Part shown: piece after piece, positions 44,948-53,558 of the stretch
Position numbering within the stretch: the stretch's first letter is position 1
Layout of the letters: each line of letters begins with the position of its first letter
DNA from: SXXZ01 sp041177965
GTDB lineage: Bacteria; Verrucomicrobiota; Verrucomicrobiia; Limisphaerales; UBA9464
DNA length: 64,000 nucleotides
Assembly: GCA_041177965.1 (NCBI GenBank)
Contig: JBEGWF010000145.1
Span: 1 to 64,000, forward strand
Direction of reading: 5' to 3'
Made by a program: the position numbers and the translations under genes
The notes under the pieces: model-generated
Databases searched by the model: none
What the model saw: the letters and a program-made list of their open reading frames with translations, nothing else
What the model was told of the DNA's origin: nothing

Positions 44948-45400
44948 TCACTTGGCGGAACCGGACTTGGTCCAACCTTCGATCTTCTGGACGAAGGCCG
45001 TGGGACCTCCCTTGAGGTAGCCGACATGCCGGCCCAGTTCCTTGCCGTCGCCGTCCACCAGCACGAATGTCGGGTAACCCTCCACGTTGTAGCGCTTCTG
45101 CAGATCCTCGTTCTGCTTCTTCACGGCGTCGGTCTGCTTCTTGTTGTTGGGGAAATCGACCTCCACCAGCACCAGCTTCTTGTCGGCGAATTCCTGGAAC
45201 GCCTTCTGGTCGAGGGAATCCTTCTTCATCTTGATGCACCAACCACACCAGTCGGATCCGGTGAAATCGAGCAGGATGGCCCTGTTGTCCTTCTTGGCCG
45301 AGGCTTGGGCGGCAGAGAAATCGGTCTGCCAACCCGTGGCGGCGAAGATCGGCAGGGTTCCGGCGATGAGGGTCAGCAGCAGGGAGCGAACGGGTTTCAT
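44948..45400 (-). CDS. Exported thioredoxin-fold protein
   Basis: A 150-residue protein with an N-terminal signal peptide (MKPVRSLLLTLIAGTLPIFA). The thioredoxin fold shows LLDFTGSDWCGWCIKMKKDSL, where C52 and C55 form the redox pair, followed by VEGYPTFVLVDGDGKELGR with the cis-Pro. This is the DUF255/thioredoxin_7-like periplasmic type seen in Bacteroidota and Verrucomicrobiota. It probably reduces or isomerises disulfides in the periplasm. It precedes no obvious partner; the metal operon lies next to it on the same strand. Confidence 0.87.
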   Translation of the reverse strand: MKPVRSLLLTLIAGTLPIFAATGWQTDFSAAQASAKKDNRAILLDFTGSDWCGWCIKMKKDSLDQKAFQEFADKKLVLVEVDFPNNKKQTDAVKKQNEDLQKRYNVEGYPTFVLVDGDGKELGRHVGYLKGGPTAFVQKIEGWTKSGSAK

Positions 45401-45454
45401 GGAGGGTTCCGAGGATTGTCTTCCGTCCGAAACTCGGGTGTCGGGACCGGCTTG

Positions 45455-46411
45455 TCAACCGCCCCCGGCCTCCCGGCGATCGCGCCGCCGTCGCCACCAG
45501 GCCGGAAGAATCCCCCCGAGCGGACTGAACAACCATGCGGCGCAGAACCACCCCGCACCGGCCACGACGGAGGCCCCGGCAGGTGAACAGTCGAGCGCCA
45601 CCGACAGGTGCATCCCGGTGACGGCGCTCAACGCCGCGTGGACCGTGCTCCAGGCCAGCCGGTGAACCATCCGCTCGGTCAGCAGCGAGGCCGTCGCGCC
45701 CGGAAGGATCAGCAGCGCGATGACCAGGATCGCCCCGACCGCCTCGAAGGAGGCCACCACCGCCATGGCCAGCCAGAGCATCAGTCCGTGATGCACCCGG
45801 CCGACCGGGATCCCGAGGCATGCCGCCAGCCCGGGATCGAACGAACTGAGGAGCAGTTCCTTGTAGAAGGCCAGCAGCAGCACCCAGGACCCGATCCACA
45901 GGCCGATCAGGCGCACCAGCGGCGGAGGACCGAGCACGAGGCCTCCGAGACGCACCGGGGCCTCGAGAGGGATCATCGGAAGCTGCCCGTTCAGCACGCA
46001 GTCCTGGTCGAGGTCGACCCGGTCGGCGAAGACGGCGATGAGCACCACGCCGGCGGCGAAGAGCGTGGAGAAGGCGATGCCGATGGCGGCATCCTGCCGC
46101 ACCCGCGAGTGGCGCGAGACGACCTCGATCAGCAGGTGCGTGGTGAACGCCGCGCCGACGGCCCCGAGCACCATCGCCCCGATCCCCCGGGAACCGGTCA
46201 GCAGGAAGGCCGTCGCGATGCCCGGAAGGACGCTGTGGCTGATCGCGTCCCCCATCAACGCCATGCGCCGCAGGATGAGGAAATTGCCGATCCACCCGCA
46301 GGTGACCCCCACCAGGAAAGTCACCAGGGCCATGAGCCCATGGCTTCCCAACTCGGTGGTCCAAGGCTCGATGAACACCCGGTGGAACTGGAATTCGGGA
46401 ACCAGCGTCAT
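45455..46411 (-). CDS. ytgD: Metal ABC transporter permease (ABC-3 family), second subunit
   Basis: A 318-residue inner-membrane permease with about eight spans, of the ZnuB/TroC/MntB family that moves Mn, Zn or Fe. LRRMALMGDAISHSVLPGIA is the conserved coupling segment, and GAILVIALLILPGATASLLT fits the C-terminal conserved part. It has no extra domain, unlike its partner at 46408. The ATG overlaps the stop of the partner gene by four bases. It is the last gene of the four-gene operon. Confidence 0.9.
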   Translation of the reverse strand: MTLVPEFQFHRVFIEPWTTELGSHGLMALVTFLVGVTCGWIGNFLILRRMALMGDAISHSVLPGIATAFLLTGSRGIGAMVLGAVGAAFTTHLLIEVVSRHSRVRQDAAIGIAFSTLFAAGVVLIAVFADRVDLDQDCVLNGQLPMIPLEAPVRLGGLVLGPPPLVRLIGLWIGSWVLLLAFYKELLLSSFDPGLAACLGIPVGRVHHGLMLWLAMAVVASFEAVGAILVIALLILPGATASLLTERMVHRLAWSTVHAALSAVTGMHLSVALDCSPAGASVVAGAGWFCAAWLFSPLGGILPAWWRRRRDRREAGGG

Positions 46412-47934
46412 GGGCGGCCTCCGTATCCCATCGGACGATCCCCCGCCCCGCCGGCCGTCCGCGGGGCCGCGTCGGGCGACGGGACCGACGGGATCGGCCG
46501 TCCATGCGGATCGACATCGATCCTCGGCAACCTGCGCTCCAACTCACGCACGGTCGCCTCGCCAAGCACGTGCTCTATCTTCTCGGCGTCGTCATGCACG
46601 TGGTCCGGCGCGATGCTGGCCGCGTGGGTCAGGTAGAGTTCCCACAGGCGATGGTTGCGGACGATGGCACAGGCGCGTTGCCAACCCGTCGGGGTCAGCA
46701 GCACGTCGTCGCCCGCCGCTGTGGCGAATCGGGCCCCGACCAGCGATCGGACCTCGGCGCGGGCCTCCGCCGGGGCGACCCTGCGCCTCTTCGCAAGGGC
46801 CTCCACCGGGACCGATTCCGTCGAGAACCCGCCCGCCTCCAACACCTGGTAGATCGCCTTCAAGGTGTTCTCGCGGGCGACCCTGGCCCGATGGGAACGC
46901 TGACGGAGCCATCGGGGAAACCATCCGTTCCCGGGCGAGAACAACAGGGCCGCGCCGAAGAACGTCCCCGCGGACAGGACCATGAAGGGGCCGGTCGGCA
47001 GACGGGTTCCGAGGAACGACAGGAACGCCCCCGCCAGGCCGGACACGGCGCCGATGGCCGCGCTCCAGACCAGCATGAGGTGGAAGCGGTCTGTGAGCAG
47101 CGAGGCGGTCGCCGCGGGGATGATGAGCATGGCCGACACGAGGACCACCCCGACCGCCTGAAGGGCCGACACCACTGAGAAGGCCAGCAGCAGCAGCAGC
47201 AACCGCTCCAGCCAACGCGTCGGGAGGGCCAGGACCCGTGCGAACGAGGGGTCGAAACTCACCAGCAGGAATTCCTTGTGCCCCACGACCAGGGTGACCA
47301 CCACCAGCGCCGCGACCGCTCCCATCAACCCGAGATCACCCGGTCCGAGGGCGGCCGCCTGGCCGAAGAGGAAGGTGTCGATCCCGCTTTTGTTCCCGGT
47401 GGGCAGACGCTGGAACATCGACATCAGGCACAGGCCCGCGCCGAAGAACGTGGCCAGGACCATGCCCAGCGCCGTGTCCTCCTTCAGCCGGGTCGTCCGG
47501 GTGATCAACGCCACCGAGGCCGAACCGGCCAGGCCGGCGGCCAGCGCACCGATGAAGATGACCAGGGGGTCCTTCTCGAGGTTCCACAGGAACCCCAGCG
47601 CGACGCCCGGCAGGACCGCATGGGACAGGGCATCCCCCAGGAGCGCCATCCGCCGGACCACCAGGAAGGAGCCCAACAGGCCGCAGGACACCCCCAGCAG
47701 CACCGTGCCCAGGCAGGCATGCCGAACCGCCGGGTCGGCCAGCGTGAGGAAGCGCCGGGCCTGATCGGTCCACCGGACCTCGACGAGGTCCCCGATCTTG
47801 GCGGCCTCGGTCGAGCAGGCGCAGGCGAGCCACAGGACGAGCCCGGCCGCGAGGAACGGCAGGGTCCCCCGCCCTTTCCGCGGATCCATCCGGGAGGCGG
47901 GATCGCGGAGCACGATCGATGCGGGTCGGGTCAT
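46408..47934 (-). CDS. ytgC: Metal ABC permease fused to a DtxR/MntR-like repressor domain (YtgCR type)
   Basis: A 508-residue fusion. Residues about 20-340 are an ABC-3 permease (VRRMALLGDALSHAVLPGVA; SAMLIIPAATASLLT). Residues about 350-490 match an iron/manganese-dependent repressor. A winged helix comes first (ENTLKAIYQVLEAGG, LTPTGWQRA), then the metal-binding dimer domain, VRNHRLWELYL with H428 and E432 and HVHDDAEKIEHVL with H447, E451, E454 and H455, and the tail DPHGRPIPSV. E451 stands where DtxR has Cys, as in MntR. This is the layout of chlamydial YtgCR. The ATG at 47934 lies one base after the previous stop; a GTG at 47952 is an alternative. Confidence 0.9.
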   Translation of the reverse strand: MTRPASIVLRDPASRMDPRKGRGTLPFLAAGLVLWLACACSTEAAKIGDLVEVRWTDQARRFLTLADPAVRHACLGTVLLGVSCGLLGSFLVVRRMALLGDALSHAVLPGVALGFLWNLEKDPLVIFIGALAAGLAGSASVALITRTTRLKEDTALGMVLATFFGAGLCLMSMFQRLPTGNKSGIDTFLFGQAAALGPGDLGLMGAVAALVVVTLVVGHKEFLLVSFDPSFARVLALPTRWLERLLLLLLAFSVVSALQAVGVVLVSAMLIIPAATASLLTDRFHLMLVWSAAIGAVSGLAGAFLSFLGTRLPTGPFMVLSAGTFFGAALLFSPGNGWFPRWLRQRSHRARVARENTLKAIYQVLEAGGFSTESVPVEALAKRRRVAPAEARAEVRSLVGARFATAAGDDVLLTPTGWQRACAIVRNHRLWELYLTHAASIAPDHVHDDAEKIEHVLGEATVRELERRLPRIDVDPHGRPIPSVPSPDAAPRTAGGAGDRPMGYGGRP

Positions 47935-47935
47935 C

Positions 47936-48721
47936 TCAATGCGCCTTGGCACGGACGGCCTCCGCGACCTCGCTCAGCAGGGTGAGTCGCCCGCCGTAGG
48001 TCTTCTGGAGCAGGTCCGGGGTGAACACCTGTTCCGTGGGACCGAAGGCCACAACCCTCATGTTGAGCAGCAGCAACCAGTCGAAATAGTTCCTCGCCGT
48101 GGGAAGGTCGTGGTGCACCACCAGCAGGGTCTTGCCCCGGGATCTCAGTTCCTGCAGCAGGGCGATGATCGAGGCCTCGGTGGCGGCATCCACCCCGGTG
48201 AACGGTTCATCCATGAAATAGAGGTCGCTCTCCTGGGCCAGCGCCCTCGCCAGGAAGACCCGCTGCTGCTGCCCGCCTGATAGGTTCGAGATCTGCCGGT
48301 CGGCGAAAGGCAGCATCTGCACCCGTTCCAGGCATTCGCGCGCGATCCGGCGATCCTCGGTCGAGGGCCTCCGGAACAGGCCGATCCGCCCGTAGCGTCC
48401 CATCAGGACCACGTCCATGACGTTCACCGGAAAGTCCCAGTCGACCGATTCCCGCTGCGGCACGTACCCGACGCGGCCAAGGGACTCGGGCATCGGCCTG
48501 CCGAACGCCTTCACCCAACCCGAGGCGCAGGGCAGCAATCCCATGCAGGCCTTGATCAGGGTGGACTTGCCGGCGCCATTGGGGCCCACGATGCCGATGA
48601 GCTTCCCGGCCGGGGCCACGAGATCGACTCCCCAGAGCACCGGTTTGTTCCGGTAGGCCACGGTCAGATCGTGGATCTCCAGCGGCGGATCGATGGTCTC
48701 TGCGGAGGCTTCGGCGCTCAT
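47936..48721 (-). CDS. ytgB: Metal ABC transporter ATP-binding protein
   Basis: The ATPase of the metal importer, 261 residues. Walker A is GPNGAGKST, the Q-loop is YVPQRESVDWDFP as in MntB/ZnuC, the signature is LSGGQQQRVFLARAL, and Walker B is LYFMDEPFTGVD. The ATG overlaps the binding-protein stop (ATGA). The WDFPVNVMDVVLMGRYG stretch is typical of the Mn/Fe/Zn group. Confidence 0.93.
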   Translation of the reverse strand: MSAEASAETIDPPLEIHDLTVAYRNKPVLWGVDLVAPAGKLIGIVGPNGAGKSTLIKACMGLLPCASGWVKAFGRPMPESLGRVGYVPQRESVDWDFPVNVMDVVLMGRYGRIGLFRRPSTEDRRIARECLERVQMLPFADRQISNLSGGQQQRVFLARALAQESDLYFMDEPFTGVDAATEASIIALLQELRSRGKTLLVVHHDLPTARNYFDWLLLLNMRVVAFGPTEQVFTPDLLQKTYGGRLTLLSEVAEAVRAKAH

Positions 48722-49665
48722 TTCAAGCCCTCCACGATCCGATCGACATTCCGGCGGATCATCCCCTCGTAGGTGCCCAGATCGAAGCCCTCGTGCTTCT
48801 CGCCAGCGGTCCCGAGTGCGTCCGAGAAGAGTTCCCCTCCGAGCTTCACGCCGGCATCCCGCCGGATGCGCTCGAGCCCCGCCGGGGAGACGCTGCTCTC
48901 GATGAACACGGCGGGAACGCCCCGGTTGCGGATGAAGTCGGTCAACTGGGTCATGTCGGCCAACCCGGCCTCGGTCACCGTCGAGATGCCCTGGAGCGCC
49001 ACCACCTGGAAACCGTAGGCCCTGCCGAAATAGCCGAAGGCGTCATGACTGGTGACCAGGATCCGTCGGGAGGCGGGCACCGCAACCACCCGTCCGCGCG
49101 CCCAGCGGTCCAGTTCGGCCAGTCGATCCTTCACTGCGGCCGCCCGGGTCCGGAAACCCTCGGTGGAGTCGGGCCTCAGACCCGAGAGCTCCCGGGCGAC
49201 TCCGTCGGTGCAATCGGCCCAGAGCCTCACATCGAACCAGACATGCGGGTCGTGGAGCCCTTCAGCCCCGGTCCGGATCAGGCGCTCCCGGGCCAAACCC
49301 TCGGTGACGGCACGGACACGGCGCCCGGAACGGGCCAGACGCTCGAAGGTCTCCTGCATCCGCCCCTCCAGGTGCAGACCGTTGTAGAGGATCAGGTCGG
49401 CCCGCTGGAGTCGCACGAGATCGGAAGCGGTGGCCTTGTAGAGATGGGGGTCCACCCCGGGCCCCATCAGGGCGTGGACGGCCACCGCATCACCACCCAC
49501 TCCGCGGGCTAGATCGGCGACCATGCCCGTCGTGGCACAGACCGAGACGGTGGCATCCGGACCCGCGAAGATCGCCATGCCGCGCAGCAAGCCGAGGATC
49601 CAAAGGAACCGGAACCCACGGCGGACCGCCGCAAAGCGACGAACCTCATCGAGCATCGAACACAT
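48718..49665 (-). CDS. ytgA: Metal-binding periplasmic protein of the ABC importer (cluster A-I)
   Basis: A 315-residue binding protein of the TroA/ZnuA/YtgA family. After a basic lead and hydrophobic segment (about 15-35), the metal ligands appear as H74 in GVDPHLYKAT, H141 in DPHVWFD, H207 in TSHDAFGYFG and an Asp near 282 in FSDALG. This is the His-His-His-Asp set of TroA-like proteins. LYNGLHLEGRM and VVALQGIST fit the family. Mn, Zn or Fe cannot be distinguished. It is the first gene of the operon. ATGs at 49665 and 49656 are both possible. Confidence 0.9.
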   Translation of the reverse strand: MCSMLDEVRRFAAVRRGFRFLWILGLLRGMAIFAGPDATVSVCATTGMVADLARGVGGDAVAVHALMGPGVDPHLYKATASDLVRLQRADLILYNGLHLEGRMQETFERLARSGRRVRAVTEGLARERLIRTGAEGLHDPHVWFDVRLWADCTDGVARELSGLRPDSTEGFRTRAAAVKDRLAELDRWARGRVVAVPASRRILVTSHDAFGYFGRAYGFQVVALQGISTVTEAGLADMTQLTDFIRNRGVPAVFIESSVSPAGLERIRRDAGVKLGGELFSDALGTAGEKHEGFDLGTYEGMIRRNVDRIVEGLK

Positions 49666-49706
49666 CGGGTCAAAGATTCGGGTTGAAAATGTGTTGAGTC
49701 AAACAG

Positions 49707-49728
49707 GATGTTTTAATGGTAAAACATC
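49707..49728. promoter_or_regulatory. AT-rich perfect palindrome upstream of the metal operon, likely operator
   Basis: The arms GATGTTTTA and TAAAACATC are exact reverse complements separated by ATGG (9-4-9). It lies 41 bases upstream of the ytgA start, in an AT-rich pocket that stands out from the GC-rich surroundings. Its size and symmetry fit a binding site for a dimeric metalloregulator of the DtxR/MntR or Fur type. The repressor domain encoded within the operon at 46408 is the obvious candidate; this link is inferred. Confidence 0.7.
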
Positions 49729-49900
49729 TCCGGTCCACAAGGCGACGTCATCACGCTCCGGATGAAGGTCGCCCTGTCTCGGGTCGACGACCTCATCCCA
49801 CAGCTCACGGAAGGACCCTCAGGCCGTCCAAACTCCGGAGGTTCCGACCGGGGCCCAAATCCGGCTTGAAGGCCCGACGCCCGACCCGCCACCGTTGCTC

Positions 49901-51439
49901 ATGGAGCAGATCGTCATCCTTGATTTCGGATCCCAGTACACCCAGGTCATCGCGCGCCGGGTGCGCGAGTTGAACGTCTATTCGACCCTCCTGCGCTACG
50001 ACACCCCCGCGGAGGAGATCCGAAAACTCGGCGTCCGGGGCATCATCCTCTCGGGCGGCCCGTCCTCGGTCTACGCCCAGAAGGCGCCCATGCCCGATCC
50101 GGCCATCTTCGAGCTGGGGGTCCCCGTCCTGGGCATCTGCTACGGCGTCCAGCTCATGGGTCATTTCCTCGGTGGCAAGGTCGAGAGGGGCACCAAACGC
50201 GAGTACGGCAAGGGCACCCTCACGGTCACCCGAAAGGAATGCCCGTTGTTCCGGAAGCTGCCCCGGACGCTCCAGGTATGGAACTCCCACGGGGACAAGC
50301 TGACCCGTTTGCCCAAGGGTTTCACCCCGGTGGCCACCACCGACAATTCGGAGTACGCGGCCATCGAACATGCGGAGAAGTCCTTCTTCGGGATACAGTT
50401 CCATCCCGAGGTGGTGCATTCGCCACGGGGTCGCGAGATCCTCTCCAATTTCGTCCGTGGTGTCTGCGGCTGCCGGCCGAATTGGACCATGCGCAACTAT
50501 GTCGAGCAGGCCTGCGAGGAGATCCGGACCAAGGTCGGCAAGGAGAAGGTCATCCTGGGCCTGAGCGGCGGCGTGGACTCCAGCGTGGCCGCGGCGCTGA
50601 TCCACAAGGCCATCGGCGACCAACTGACCTGCATCTTCGTCAACAACGGCCTGCTGCGTCACCGCGAGGCCGAAGTGGTGCAGGAGGTCTTCGGCCGCAA
50701 TTTCAAGCTCAAGCTCCAGTACGAGGACGCGACCGCGCTCTTCCTGCGGAAGCTCAAGGGCGTCACCGATCCGGAGCAGAAGCGCAAGATCATCGGCAAG
50801 ACCTTCATCGACGTCTTCCAGGCCGCCACCCGGCGCGCCGGCAAGGCCAGGTTCCTCGCCCAGGGCACGCTCTATCCGGATGTGATCGAGTCGGTGCCGA
50901 TCGCTGGCAACCCGGCCCACATGATCAAGAGCCACCACAACGTGGGCGGCCTGCCCGAGGGCATGAAATTCCAGCTGCTGGAGCCGCTCCGGAACCTCTT
51001 CAAGGACGAGGTCCGCCAACTCGGACTGGAACTGGGACTGCCCAAGGAGATCGTCCATCGTCAACCCTTCCCCGGCCCAGGTCTCGCAGTGCGCTGCCTC
51101 GGTGAATTGACGTCCGAGAAGCTCGAGATCACCCGCAACGCCGACCGGATCGTCGTGGAGGAGATGAAGGCCGCCGACTGGTACTACAAGACATGGCAAT
51201 CCTTCGCGGTCCTGCTGCCGGTCCGCAGCGTCGGGGTCCAGGGAGACGAGCGCACCTACGCCTACACCATCGCGCTGCGCATCGTGGAATCGCAGGACGG
51301 GATGACGGCCGACTGGGTGAAGGTGCCCTACGAACTCCTCGAACGCATCAGCACCCGGATCACCAACGAGGTGCGTGGGGTGAACCGGGTGGTCCTCGAC
51401 CTCACCAGCAAACCGCCGGGGACCATCGAGTGGGAATGA
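49901..51439 (+). CDS. guaA: GMP synthase (glutamine-hydrolysing)
   Basis: Converts XMP to GMP with glutamine nitrogen. The 512-residue protein has an N-terminal class I amidotransferase (ILDFGSQYTQVIARRVRE; catalytic C80 in GICYGVQLMGHFLGG; FHPEVVHS with His and Glu). The ATP-pyrophosphatase follows, with the P-loop LGLSGGVDSSVAA, and the dimer domain ends VVLDLTSKPPGTIEWE, the normal C-terminus. ATG 49901 is preferred over a start six bases earlier. It is divergent from the metal operon. Confidence 0.95.
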   Translation: MEQIVILDFGSQYTQVIARRVRELNVYSTLLRYDTPAEEIRKLGVRGIILSGGPSSVYAQKAPMPDPAIFELGVPVLGICYGVQLMGHFLGGKVERGTKREYGKGTLTVTRKECPLFRKLPRTLQVWNSHGDKLTRLPKGFTPVATTDNSEYAAIEHAEKSFFGIQFHPEVVHSPRGREILSNFVRGVCGCRPNWTMRNYVEQACEEIRTKVGKEKVILGLSGGVDSSVAAALIHKAIGDQLTCIFVNNGLLRHREAEVVQEVFGRNFKLKLQYEDATALFLRKLKGVTDPEQKRKIIGKTFIDVFQAATRRAGKARFLAQGTLYPDVIESVPIAGNPAHMIKSHHNVGGLPEGMKFQLLEPLRNLFKDEVRQLGLELGLPKEIVHRQPFPGPGLAVRCLGELTSEKLEITRNADRIVVEEMKAADWYYKTWQSFAVLLPVRSVGVQGDERTYAYTIALRIVESQDGMTADWVKVPYELLERISTRITNEVRGVNRVVLDLTSKPPGTIEWE

Positions 51440-51445
51440 CTCCCG

Positions 51446-51463
51446 CCGATCGGATCCGATCGG
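51446..51463. terminator. 18-base perfect palindrome between convergent guaA and flagellar cluster
   Basis: The palindrome CCGATCGGATCCGATCGG begins six bases after the guaA stop, in the spacer before the convergent flagellar genes. It could be part of a termination structure, but no T run follows and a tight loop would cost several central pairs. Confidence 0.35.
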
Positions 51464-51530
51464 TCGTTCGTCCGCCCGGAAGAAGGGGCCGACCGGGAGA
51501 CGGAACCCGACGACCGTCGGCGTCGGCGGA

Positions 51531-51899
51531 TCATGCCCCCGAGGACCCGGTCGCCGCGTCGGCCGGACTGTAGCCGCAGGCCAACGTGATGATCTCGCCG
51601 CAGGAGCACTTGACCTCGATGTGGGTGATGCGGTCGCCGTCCCGGATCAAGCGCGTGATGGCCGACGAGACCTTCGGCGACGGGGGGTCGGCGACCGGTG
51701 ACGGTTGAGGCGGCATCGAATGCGCATGGAGTCCCGACGGAGCGGACGGCGCCACCGCCGTCGCCGGGGGAAGGTGTGGCCCGGAAAGCCCCAGCGGCTT
51801 GAACTGACCCTGGAGGTTCCGCAGTGCGGTCCCGGCGCCTCTGGGACGCGCCCCGGCCGAGGCCGGACCCGGAACCAGGGGTTGGAATGCGTTGGACAT
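51531..51899 (-). CDS. Small CSCGE-motif protein at the end of the flagellar cluster
   Basis: A 122-residue protein I do not recognise. The first 70 residues are Pro/Ala/Ser-rich and low-complexity. The last 45 residues look like a small folded domain: ITRLIRDGDRITHIEVKCSC followed by GEIITLACGY, with three cysteines in CSC and AC. It starts ten bases after the motB stop on the same strand and is probably in the flagellar transcript. A metal-binding or regulatory role in motility is possible but unproven. Confidence 0.72.
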   Translation of the reverse strand: MSNAFQPLVPGPASAGARPRGAGTALRNLQGQFKPLGLSGPHLPPATAVAPSAPSGLHAHSMPPQPSPVADPPSPKVSSAITRLIRDGDRITHIEVKCSCGEIITLACGYSPADAATGSSGA

Positions 51900-51909
51900 G
51901 CTCGGGGAA

Positions 51910-52641
51910 TCAGAATTTGTAGGTGTTTTCGTTGGCCCTGAGGATCAGGGAGACCCTCCGATTCCGGGGGTCGTTGGTGGAGACCCCGATCATGGGCAAC
52001 GTCGAGGCGTACCCGCTGACCCTGCTGATCTGGCTGGAACTGACGTCCTGGCTCATCAGGAGCCTGCGGGCCTCCTGGGCACGGTCCGTCGAGAGATCCC
52101 ACGCGTCCGGTTGCCCCGGCTCCGGACGATAATCGGCCTCGGTGTGGCCCTCGATCTCGAGGGTGAAGTGGTTCGTGAAGCGGGTGATCTGCCACGCCAG
52201 GGTGGTGAACACCCACCGACCGTACTCGGACAACTTCGTGGAGCCAGCGTCGAACAGGGGTCTCTCGTGGCGATCGAACAGGCTGAGTCGGATGCCGTCG
52301 TTCATCAATTCCATGCGGATGGGCTCATCCTGTTGCGACTCGGGGTTCGAACTGAGGGTCTTCAGCATGTCCTGGCTGATGCGCCGCAGGATGCCGAGTT
52401 CGACAGGGGCGTTCGCGGAGAAATTGCCCCGGGAGAACGACTTGTCGTCCTCGGTCTTCGAATCGAAGATGCCGGTCGACTTCTTCTCGGTCGCCGAGAA
52501 CGGGTTCCGGAAGGTGCGCGACACGGCGTCCTTAACCTTGGAGTCCTGGGAGACGAGCCAAAGCACCAGGAACAACGCCATCATCGCGGTGACGAAATCG
52601 GCGTACGCCACCTTCCATGATCCTCCTCCACCTCCTCCCAT
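51910..52641 (-). CDS. motB: Flagellar motor stator protein MotB
   Basis: The peptidoglycan-anchoring stator subunit, 243 residues. After six glycines, SWKVAYADFVTAMMALFLVLWL is the single membrane helix with the proton-binding Asp at D15. A linker follows, then an OmpA-like peptidoglycan-binding domain (FDAGSTKLSEYGRWV, EIEGHTEADYRP, DPRNRRVSLIL). It lies 24 bases after motA. Confidence 0.93.
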   Translation of the reverse strand: MGGGGGGSWKVAYADFVTAMMALFLVLWLVSQDSKVKDAVSRTFRNPFSATEKKSTGIFDSKTEDDKSFSRGNFSANAPVELGILRRISQDMLKTLSSNPESQQDEPIRMELMNDGIRLSLFDRHERPLFDAGSTKLSEYGRWVFTTLAWQITRFTNHFTLEIEGHTEADYRPEPGQPDAWDLSTDRAQEARRLLMSQDVSSSQISRVSGYASTLPMIGVSTNDPRNRRVSLILRANENTYKF

Positions 52642-52665
52642 AGTCGTCGCCCCGGTTGTTTGAGG

Positions 52666-53523
52666 TTACTTGCTGACCGCCTTGAGCATCGATTCGAGCT
52701 CCTCGGAGGTCGGTTTCACATCGCTTGGAAGACCTCGCCGCGCCACCTCGAGGGCCATCATCGGGGCCATGCCGGTCGCGAATCCGGAAAGCGCCTTGGC
52801 GAGCGTCCGGTAGTAGCCGATCTCGGCGTTGCCGTTGAAGATCATCGCCGACGCGAGCGGTGCGAGGAATCCGTAGGAAACAAGGATGCCCAGGAAGGTG
52901 CCCACGAGCGCGGCCGCAACGTGGTGACCGATCTCCGACACCGGACCGTTGATGGCGCCCATGGTGATGACGATTCCGAGCACGGCCGCCACGATGCCGA
53001 AGCCGGGCATGGCGTCCGAGGTCTTGGAGAGGACATCGATGGGCAGGTGGTGCTCGTGCTCCATGGCGTCGATCTCGGTGTCGAGCAGCAGTCCGACCTG
53101 ATCGGGCTTCACCTTGCCGTCGATCAGCGGCCGCAGAGCCCCGGTGAGCAGTTCCACGGCATGGTGGTCGCCCGAGAACCCGGTGTATTTGGTGAGGATG
53201 CTGCTGGTGGAAGGCTCACCGATGTGAGGCTCCAGCGCCACCATGCCGTTGCGGCGCCCCAGCATGAACATCTCGTAGAGGGCCTTGAACATGTCCTCGT
53301 AGGAGGTCTTGTTGTATCGCGAACCCTTGAGGCATCCGGTGATCTGGGCGATCAGGGACTTGTGCACCTTCATCGGCGCCATGGTGATCATCGATCCCAG
53401 GGCGGCCCCGAGGATGACGATGAACTCCGACCATTGGAGCAGCACCAGAGGGTTGCCGCCGGCGATCATGAAGCCGCCCAACACGGAGACGAGGACGACG
53501 ACCGAACCGATGATGACGAGCAT
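52666..53523 (-). CDS. motA: Flagellar motor stator protein MotA
   Basis: The ion-conducting stator subunit, 285 residues with four spans. MLVIIGSVVVLVSVLGGFMIAGG starts the first, the cytoplasmic loop holds the charged residues that act on the rotor (KGSRYNKTSYEDMFKALYEMF), and SKTSDAMPGFGIVAAVLGIVI and GTFLGILVSYGFLAPLA are conserved. Together with MotB it makes a complete stator pair. It is followed by motB and preceded by the sigma factor gene. Confidence 0.94.
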   Translation of the reverse strand: MLVIIGSVVVLVSVLGGFMIAGGNPLVLLQWSEFIVILGAALGSMITMAPMKVHKSLIAQITGCLKGSRYNKTSYEDMFKALYEMFMLGRRNGMVALEPHIGEPSTSSILTKYTGFSGDHHAVELLTGALRPLIDGKVKPDQVGLLLDTEIDAMEHEHHLPIDVLSKTSDAMPGFGIVAAVLGIVITMGAINGPVSEIGHHVAAALVGTFLGILVSYGFLAPLASAMIFNGNAEIGYYRTLAKALSGFATGMAPMMALEVARRGLPSDVKPTSEELESMLKAVSK

Positions 53524-53558
53524 AGGAAGGAGGGAGGAAGGGGCGAAGCTCGAGTGTC

